64,000 bases of DNA from contig CACVBU010001299.1 in the NCBI GenBank assembly GCA_902728285.1, positions 139,382-203,381 on the forward strand, written 5' to 3'. This DNA comes from Clytia hemisphaerica. Taxonomy: Eukaryota; Cnidaria; Hydrozoa; Leptothecata; Clytiidae. Under the pieces are notes generated by a model. That model did no database searches and was not told the DNA's origin. It saw only the letters and a list, made by a program, of their open reading frames with translations. Below are positions 22,686 to 32,500 of this stretch, piece by piece. Position 1 is the first letter of the stretch. Each line of letters opens with the position of its first letter. The position numbers were made by a program, and so were the translations under genes.

Positions 22686-22955
22686 TAAGCCCAAAGGGCT
22701 AGAAGTCAATCTCTTTGGTAGGATTTGAAGCCAACAAATCCTACCAAAGTTACGTGGTCTTGAGCGGCTCGCCTGGTTTTTACACAAATGACAGATTGAA
22801 GCTAAAATTTACCGCTAAATTTCGAAAAAATTTCAATCGTAAACAAAGGAATTGCTAGATTCAATCTGTCGTCAAAAATATGGTGCATTTTTTAAGGCTT
22901 CACTTTTTCTTGCCTGAGAAAGGTTATAGATTGTACTCTAGCCCTTCGGGCTTTA
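22686..22955. mobile_element. MITE, family 'AAAGCCCGAAGG', copy 2
   Basis: The left end TAAGCCCAAAGGGCTAGA and the right end CTAGCCCTTCGGGCTTTA are inverted matches. The interior shares GGTAGGATTTG…AAATCCTACCAAAG-type sequence with the copy at 831-1105. Confidence 0.65.
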
Positions 22956-23639
22956 AACTCAATGGTTTGTGGATGTAAAATGTACCACGTTGAAACAAAG
23001 AAAACGCTAGATTCTATCCGTCATCCCAATCACGATGCTAATCTTTAAGATTCTTCTTTTTCTAGCTTGGAAAAAGGTTTGGAAGATTTTAGCATCTCAG
23101 GGAGGGGGCTCAAAAGTTGAAAGCAACGGAGTTAGTCAGGTAGAATTAGTTGAAACTTCACCACACCCCGGACACTAGTGAGTTCACACCCCGGACACTA
23201 GTGAGTTATACTAATGAGTATATTAGAAGAAATGAAGGGAAAATGTTGGCAGAGAGGATCTGCTTACCTTAGGACCTTTAGGATCTGAGGAACTAAAAGT
23301 CCAAGAATGGTCCAATCATAGTATAAGAAAGCCGCGATTGGAATGAGTAGGGCTGGATTTCTGTTGTTCTATCTATGTTGTAAAGAGCGAATTATTTTAT
23401 GGTTCAGTGAAAATTTCCATTGTCAATTTAATTTCACTTCCAACAAACTCCCTCGTAAGACGTAATTTTGCTCATATATACAAATCTCTTGATAATTCAC
23501 GCATTCATAATATCAAAGTAAAAGAAATGACTATTGGTTTAAAAATATTAGAGCGAACAGAATGTCATAGCTTGGATATCCAGGCTGTAAACTATTTCAC
23601 AGTCTAGTTTTTGATATTTTATGTTCTGGTTTACAGCCT

Positions 23640-24020
23640 GGTCTCCCTAGAGCGATTTGCATTCTCTTTAAGAGAATGCAGTCCGCTTGCTTGCGCTCAC
23701 TTCGTTAAAACCGTAAGGGCCAATCTACACGGCGTTGAGCAATTCTAAAGCAAAAATAGGATAGTCCTCCAGTTGCTAGTGAAGATAAGGCTTTCTGTTA
23801 CATGAAAACATGAAAAAGAAGAAAACAGAGGCAAGTTCATTTTCCAAGAAAACATGGTTGGTCATGATAATGCATGCAAACTTTTTTATGGACTTTGGTG
23901 TAATCTTTGGATGTTTTAGATAGTTTTAGATCTTGTAAGACTGCTTTTTATTAATTTCTGTTTTGCTGCCCTGGGTTGGCTAGGAAACATGGGTTAGCAC
24001 TTTCATTCTCTAGGGAGACC
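23640..24020. mobile_element. 381-bp MITE with GGTCTCCCTAGAG termini
   Basis: Perfect 13-base inverted ends, GGTCTCCCTAGAG and CTCTAGGGAGACC. On both sides lie CTTGGATATCC palindromes (about 23572 and 24083), possibly from an older nested element. No coding content. Confidence 0.7.
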
Positions 24021-25260
24021 AAGCTCTATAATTTAAGAACTTTGTATGTTGAGGTAAATTTTGTTTTTTCTTAAATTTTGAGCTTGGATATCCAAGCTAA
24101 GAATGTCAGTGCTTTAAGAACTTGAAGAACATTAAGTGCCTCGAAGTGCCTTCCTGATTATTTTGAAAAATTCTTACTGATATTAAAAAATCAATATTCA
24201 AGCAGTATTCTTTGAAAACTTCATTCGAAAATCAACAGTATTGAGGTGACGGCAAGCATTCAAAGTTTAACATTTGAAAATTAGTTCTAAATTAGTATTA
24301 AAATGTGCGTTATTTGGTCCTAAATCTTTAAGATTTTATCTGGAATTTATAAGAATATACTTCGAACAAGCTAATTAGAGAGGGCAGTGAGAAAAATCTA
24401 AGACTTGAAAAGTATTTGTTCTTTAATTGAATATTATAAACACTTTTCAGGTTGAAGATTTTGCTAACTTAGATTTAGTTCTTATAAATCACGGAGACAC
24501 AGATAGAACATCCATTAACGACAAAAATAATAGCCTCATCATTCCAGCCGCGGCTTTCTTATTGTCCAATAGGGCTCAGAATATAGCCTGGAAGTCTATA
24601 AACCCCTCCCTAATTGAAATATTAGAATAAATTTATTAATTTGCCCAAAAGTGACTTTTTCACCCGACATTTAAATTGCTGAAAACGAGGAATTAACCAA
24701 AATTCCCAATATATTTTGACCGAGATTGTAGAAAAAGTTTCCAACAATTTAAAATAGACTTCGTTTCAAAAAAATTGCACTCCAAAATCATCCCCACTGG
24801 ATATTATGACCTGAGATTAATAGAATTTATATCCCTATTTGGATTTCGCTATGGATTTTTCACCCCCATTGTGGAAAGAAGTTTCCCCGGAGCTGCGAGG
24901 TGTGTTTAAAACACCTACACATACCTAAAATGGTTGCAAAACTCCCAACAAAAAGCAATGAAAAAATCAAAATCTCCATTTGTAAACTTTACTATCTGAC
25001 GTTTTTAAGAGAACCAGTTATGACAATTTTCTACTGTCAAGTGGTGGTAGAAGTCGAAATTTAATCAAATTTATCTTCTACCCAGATGGTTGATTGAATT
25101 TATCCAGATGGTTGCGGGTAAAACTCTAATTGCGTTTTAATCGTTTGGTTCTTGTTTTGAAAATACTGATTACATAAGTGGAAATTATTCCAAGATGACA
25201 TTCGGAACAATTATCTCCGGAAAGCTAAACTATGACTATGATTAAAAAACAAGTACAATC

Positions 25261-25593
25261 ATGGTCGAAATATATTGAGATTTTAATATATTTTAACGTT
25301 TTTCAGAATTTAAAGTTCGGGCGAGAATTGCTATTTTAGCACTTCCACTTTTTTTCATTGAATATTTCGATTTTAGAAGGGGGTTTGGTGGCTTCTAGGC
25401 TATATTCCAAGCCTTATTTGAGCTTTTAAATTCTGAGATCCTAAGTTTTAAGTCTCACATTATAACTAACTCAAGAGTTAAAACTCTACTTTCCAACTGT
25501 AGTTTAAGGCGCTTAAAAATCATTTGTGGTGTTTCAAATTTCACCGGGAACTAACTCCCCTTTGTCTCAAATATTTTGTCCATAATTGTAGGC
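25261..25593. repeat. Dispersed repeat copy (pair of 11763-12043)
   Basis: Same orientation and nearly the same sequence as 11763-12043, with about 50 extra bases in the middle (around 25390-25470). Confidence 0.75.
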
Positions 25594-26528
25594 TGAAAAT
25601 TGCTTTACAAGAAAACTCATAATTTTTGGGAAAAGTTTTTGAAAGTTTCCTCTTTTGTCCTAATTCTGCTGTATTAGCCTCCTTTCAAAAATTTAGTTCG
25701 CTAATGGTAAGGAATATTTACGAGTTAACCCCAAAAGGGCAAGTAGAGAAAAATCAAGAATCCTATGAATGGGAAATGAATTTTCGCAAAAATCACGATC
25801 GAAGGATCGAGTTTAAAACCCCCTTTTCTCAAGCAATGAGAAGTGAATGGACCTTTTTTGTGGCATTATTTTCAAAATTTAACAATGTGCGTGTAACCAC
25901 GCATTTTAGATGGAAAATAAAAATTCATTCATTTCTCAATCATGTGTCAAAATCTTTCCTTGGGGACTTTGAAATCAATCGGTCAGAGGTCGAATTCTGA
26001 TATGTTTACTAGAAAAAAAAAACGAAATCTTCAATTTGCTTTTGTGAGGGGAAGAAGAAAAACAGTGAAATCCATACAACCTATTCCCATTCCTTTTTTT
26101 AATTGTTTCCATTTAATTTTGTATCGTAATAAAGCTAACTACAATATGCAAAAAATAGCTCGCATATATACAATGTGAGAGACGATATTAAAATATTATG
26201 AAAAAAAACCGTTCTAAGCTTTACAATGTGAACTTTTTAATTTTTCAATGAATATAAAAAAGACTAAAATTAGAATTAAAGGGTTTGAAATCTTCACAAG
26301 AAATTCTTCGATACAAAATTGTTAAAAACTTGGTTTAATGATTTAAACGGACAAAGTTCGCCGAAAGATCTTTTTGATTTTTTCTTGAAAACCCCACTCG
26401 GATAAAAACACTCACCTAAAATAAAATAATCGAGGGAGAGATCAAAAAGGCAAGGAGCGTGAAACATGCTCCTGCATTTGATTAATGCAGATTGAATTGA
26501 AATTAATTTATAAATAATTGCATGATTA

Positions 26529-29500
26529 TTATTCCTCGCCGGATCCGGTCGATCTTTTGACGCGTCGTTGCCTTGGTGACTGACGTCGGGGTGAGGCTTC
26601 TAAAGATAAAACAGAAATGCAAGATTAAATGCTGAATACCTTAGGCGAGACCAATTTAATTTGTTGTTCTACGGACAGATCGTTAGAAAAATATGGGTCG
26701 GTCGGTCGGCAAAATAAGAATAAATTTTTCATTTATCAGGGTTGGTAAGGTACCGAGAAAATATTCCAAAAAGTATCTGGATCAAAATTCACTTTGTGTT
26801 TTATCTTCGATGAAGATCATAATAAAATTTTAGTGTATGGAATGCTTTCAATTAACTAGTGTGTAAAATATATTGTAGTGGAAATTCGATATTATTATTT
26901 TTTTGATTTTAGCAGATTTTAGAGTCGGTCGGGCCCGTAGAACAACAAATTAAATTGGTCTCAACTTATTGGTATTATATTTCGCGTGTTACAAAATTTC
27001 GCGAAATTTTTTCGAGGAGACGTTTTTCGCGTGTACTAGATTTCGCGATTGCCAGTTTCTGGAAACTTTCACCTGTATTAAATTTCGCGATTCACTAAAT
27101 TGGGCATTTTCTAAAGGTGGGAAAAAGGCAAGAAAATGACTGATTTCGCTTGAAACGCAACGTATTGGGTGTAAACATACCAAAGATATTCTAATTGTCA
27201 ACTTACTGAAATCGGTGGTGGTTTTTGGTAACCAATCGTAATCGACGTCATTTTTGTCGTTGGTCGTCCCAGTCTCTGTTTTAGGTTTGGAAGACGATCT
27301 TTTGAACTGGAAGTGCAAAATATGGTATGGTAAGTTTGAAATAATTAAAATTGGATGTAAATATCATTTGAGATCCCATAATTTATAATGCTAGAATTAA
27401 ATTTTACACGATGATCAAAATGAAATCCTCGCAACAGCAAAGGTGGTGTAACCAAATTCTATCTTCTTATTTTTCTATTGAAAATAATTTAGTTTTCAGG
27501 AGGTTTTTCAACAACCAGGCCTTATTTAGAGATATTTGTAAAAGGGGAACCCCTACCTTGTTAGAGACGACGTAATTGATACCAAATACAACCAAAAGAG
27601 CAACGGCAACCAATAAAACGTAAAGGAAAAATGTTTCTCCATCGAAATTCTCATCTAATTCTTTTAAGGTGACGGTCTCGTTGAAAACTCCAGCACCGTA
27701 CTGGTTGCCATCCTACAAGAAAAGATGAGATAGAAATCAATAGAAACATCTCATAATAAAGGTGACTTTATTTCGAAAAATCAATCTCAATAAAGTAAGC
27801 AAAAACACAATAATTCCGCTCTTTTGCTTGACAAACTTTGGATAATAACAGAAACATACAAAGCTGAAGTGAAATTTTTCAAAATGAAAATAAGAATTCA
27901 TCACCAGCCCAAGGAGAAAGAAAATGAACTTACGGTATCTTTAAAGAACATGAGGATGGTCAAACCGAATGGACGTCCACCATAACTTTCATGTGGGAAA
28001 AATGAATATCTAAAGGTTGCTTCACTTCCCGGTTCAACAACTGAGTTGTACGAAATAGCAGTGAAATTTTGGATGAAGTAATTATAATCTTGTGGATATC
28101 TGAACGAAGCATCGATTGTTTGGATGGTGAATTCTTTCTCTCCTTTGTTTTGGAGACCAACCAAAAGATGAAGTGGTTTGCCAGCAGGTAAATCTGTGAA
28201 AAAGAAAATGGAGCGTTTAAAAAAAAGTATGTTTTCATAATTTGACGCGTATCCTCTTTTTATAAGCATACTAACACGTGGATTTGGTGAAAAAAGCAAG
28301 CATACCAGTCAGTTTTGGTCATTGCTTGTTCATTTGGGAAGATTCATTGTTCTTTTTGAATCCTTTTTCCCAAGCCTTTATTCCAAAAAAAAGTATGCTT
28401 AAAAAAAGACATGTATTCAAAATCATGTAGAAACCTGTAATTCATGATGGATTTTAAGGCCAACAAATCCCAGATGTATTACAATAAATACAGTTTGACA
28501 AAACCAATTGAAAAACCTATGAAATGAAATCTGTTAAAGAAATTAAAAGAAAGTTGAAACAAAGGGTACAAACCTTTTTCAGGGTAATCAGGGAAAAGAA
28601 CGGAGGTGACGGCATCTGAAGTCATTCTAACTCCACCAACTTGTTCTTCTTCATCCTCTGCATCCTTTAAAAAAAGAGAAGGTTTCATTTAATCTCACGT
28701 GTCAAACAACAACCTTCCTAGTCCATTAATGTGAGGTAGCATGCAAAAATTTGCGCAAATTTGGAGGGAACCCCTTAAAAAATAAAAGTATTTGTTGAAA
28801 AGTAAGCCAGAATCTGAAAGAGATCTCAAGCTGAAAAATGATGCAGGTTGTAGGGACCACTGACGGTTGGGTGGTTGAATTGGCAAGTCAAAAACAAGTT
28901 ATTACTAGTAAGTTGGGTGGGCAAGGCTGTAAATTCAACAGGTTCACTGTGATTTTCAACAGGTATGCAGGTATTTGGACTAAAAAAGCAGTAATGGCCC
29001 AAAAATGGAAAATGTTTCAAGGGAGGTAAATATCTAGGACATTTTTTGGTAGGGGCTTTATAACCTCCTTTGCCTTTACCATTTCCAGAGAATTCTATAT
29101 TGATATATTAAAGGTTTTGTTTTTAAATGAGAGTGATATCGTTTCAGATTGTATGCTTACTTTAATTTACAAGCTTTTTGATAATAAATTGACACGGATA
29201 TGGAGCAAGATTGGTCAAAACAGGGGGGGGGGTCGGTACTAAAATCTCAGACATCATGACATTTAGTGACGTGGTGGTACTGCAAAAAAGCTCAAAAATA
29301 ATTTTAGTACACTACCATGTGTACTAAAATACCAAAAAGGGTGGTCCCTTAAAGAAATTTTTGAAAAATCTTAGTATTTTGTTCTAAAATCAGCCAAAAT
29401 GGAGCATTTTTTTAACAGTTTTGGAAAACATTTGATTTTTTTTTCAGGAATTTTCGAAAAAATCTTCAAAAATCTTTCAGAATTTTTCTAATTTTTTAAA

Positions 29501-32500
29501 TATTTTTTAAAAATATTTTTATGTACAGTTTAGCACAGTTTAGTAATAACATTATATTATTTTGCAGATTGATGCACTAAATTCGACTAGGTTTGTAACA
29601 ATGACCCCATTTTGGTAAATTTAAAGCCGTAAAAGGGCAAAAAATGGGTGGTATCTATGTTAAATTGCTCAAAATAATTTTAGTACACTGTGTACTAAAA
29701 CAACATTTTCGAAAAATAGGTGGGGGTATGTCAAAAATTAGCGAAAATCCTTTTAGTACTCATGTATGTCTTACATTTTAGTACTGACCCCCCCCCCTGG
29801 TCAAAAGAAGGAAAAGAAATACATTTGTTTGCTTATATTAGCACGATAACAATAGACAGGAAACATGTGCCTGATATGAAAATCTCATGTAAAAATAAAA
29901 CGTTAAAGAATATTGAATTTTGGGTGTTACTTTGCTTTCTGGTCAAAATGGCAGGATTTTACAGGGTATTTCCTGGACATTCAGGGGCTGTCTACCTAAA
30001 TTGAAGGCACATTTCAAATTTGTACCAAGATAGAAAGGGTGGACAAAACTAGATTCCCAAAAACAACTTGGTAGACATTTTCTTCACTGGTCCATTGCCC
30101 AAACTGTACAGGATGATGCCCCAAAAAAAGTCCCGTGTCAGAACACGATTAGACAGATTACACATAGAAACCTTTGTGTGTGTATGTCAAAAACTAATAT
30201 TATTTACGTATTTGAAAATGTTGCAATTTGTTTTAAAGAGACGCTTGTTTATAGCTTATAGGTTTTAATTGCCTTTCTGTTTCATTGTAACCATTTAAGT
30301 GACCATTTTGTCAGAAAATGGATCCTGTCGAGCCCAGCTTTTGCAAAGGTTCTCCTCCATTTTTTGTTTTTTTGGTTAGAAAACAATGTGAAAAATGCCA
30401 TTTTGGCTGAAAGAGTGACAACATCCTGTCTTTCTTAGACATGGCCAGCTGAAATGTCATCAAGAACTAAAAAAGGATCTTACTTTTCCAGTGGGAGAGG
30501 TTTCTTCGGCAGCAGGTTCTTCATCTTCAGCTTCCACTTTGGAATCTTCTCCTTCCTCAGCTACAACCTCATCCTCTACTGCATCTTCTTGAGCAGAAAC
30601 TGAAGAGAAACGAAAAAAAATTCAATAAGGTTTTTAATAAAACAATTGACAAAGTGGCAAAATAGTATAAAATGCAAAAGTACATTAAACAATTGATGAA
30701 ATCTCAAAAAATTGCCAAAAAAGAGTTTTTTCTGTTATATTTTTGACATTTTTGCCCGGAAATTTAAGAAAAAAATGATTTACCCCCTGTGGACGACAGG
30801 GATTTTTGGAAATTTTTTTAACTTGGAAATCTAAAAAAATTAAGACAGGGTACGGAAGATTCAGGGTCTTTCTTCCTCATTTAGCTATCAAGTATTGGGA
30901 AAATCCATAAGATTTGCTCTATTTTCTTGTCAGGTATTGGAAAATCTAGGAATTTTCCCTAAAAAATCTTGAATGTAACGGTTATCCTAAAGTTTTTCAA
31001 AGGTGAATTGTTACGGAAAATCTATGTTTTCCACAGGGGGTAACTGACTATAACTAGAACTGCCCATTGGATCAACAAGTTAATACACCTTTCCCTTTTC
31101 TCGCAAAACTAATGCGCGCGCATTATTTTGATACTCTCCACTGTTTAGTCTCTGGAGGTAAACAAACCTGTTTTTGCCTGTGTTTCCTTAGGGAAAGTTA
31201 GTTTTTAGCTTCTCTTAAGCTCTGACAATCAAAATCCTCTCAAATTAAACATAGTGGGCACCCCCCCCTGGATTCTTGGGGGGGGGGTTGAGGATTTTCA
31301 GATTTTTAAAAATAGGTGGGGGTTGGGTTGATGAGAAATTTCAGGTGGGGGTAACCCTATATAGGTGGGGGTAACATTTTTCAGGTGGGGGTTGTCAAGT
31401 TTTCTGTATTTAACCATGTTTGATTTTGTACTTTTTTGTCTTTTTCAACTTTCCACATACTATACTAGCCAGTATACTAGATAAAAATATAAACAGATGA
31501 CTAAATTTTAATGAGTGAGTGTTCAAACAAAGCACATCTCTTTATATCCATTACCTATGACATATGTTTCCTAAAGGAAAAAAGGATAAACTGAATTTTC
31601 AGGTGGGGGTTCGAAGATTTTACAAATTTAGGTGGGGGTTACTGAAAAACTGTATAATTATACCATGCTGAAATTTTTTTTGCCAAAAAAGATCACTATC
31701 AAAAGTTTAAAGCTGAAGACCTACTTTCCCTAGCCCCAGGCTAAACCACGAATGTTTACCTGCCAATCAATTTTATACACAACAATGGAGCGCACATTTC
31801 CACGGACCATTTCTGAGAAATTTGAATTACAGGAAAGGTGTAATGATCAGGTCTGGAATATTATCACAATTTTCAGATTTGATTGAAATCGGATTGCTTT
31901 TGATTGTGTTTGATAGAGCTACATACTGATAAAAAAACAAATATTGGGACAAGAATCCTTTCAGCCAATTTCATTCTGATTTCGTCCACAAACTCCACTG
32001 AAAGCATGCAATTTTACTTGCCTTCACCTTCGTGCACAAATTTTCAACTTCAAAAGTACAGTTTTGAATTGACTTTGATAAAAAAACTCTTTTTTTCCAT
32101 TTTCAGTAGGGGTGGCCAACATGGTTGGGATGGGATGGGGGTAAGATAATTAAAGTTTCTAAGTAAAATCTTAATAATCACCCAAAAAATGCCTTTTTTT
32201 GCCCATATTTTTTAAATAGTTAGTCCCAGCCTTATGCCGCCTTCAGTAAAGCTTCCTATACCTTTTGTCCTTCAGAAAAACCAAAAATATTGGCCTTAGT
32301 TGTGGTTGATTTTAAGGTTTTATCTCATCTTATCTCATTTACTTTAACTAGTAGAGGCTTCTTCAATGTTTGGGAGAGGTAAGTCTATAAAAGTTATTTG
32401 TTTTTCCGTGGAAAAAAGTGTTTAATAAAGAAGCATTTTTTGAGCACAAGGTTTATTTTTCTTCGCAAATTTTTGTCTTCAATCTTAAACACAAAATAGA

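Larger units (their letters stand above)
22234..26528. other. Intergenic region between GlcG-type gene and SSR1
   Basis: No gene is supported. A possible exon at 24450-24630 has a good acceptor (cacttttcag at 24442-24451) and an open frame to a stop, but no recognisable family or partner exon. Listed MITEs and repeats fill much of the rest. A short duplication (CCCGGACACTAGTGAGTT twice) is at 23162-23207. Confidence 0.45.

Noticed and set aside
25626..26000. 124-residue ORF
   Set aside because: No recognisable motif, flanked by repeats, no exon partner.
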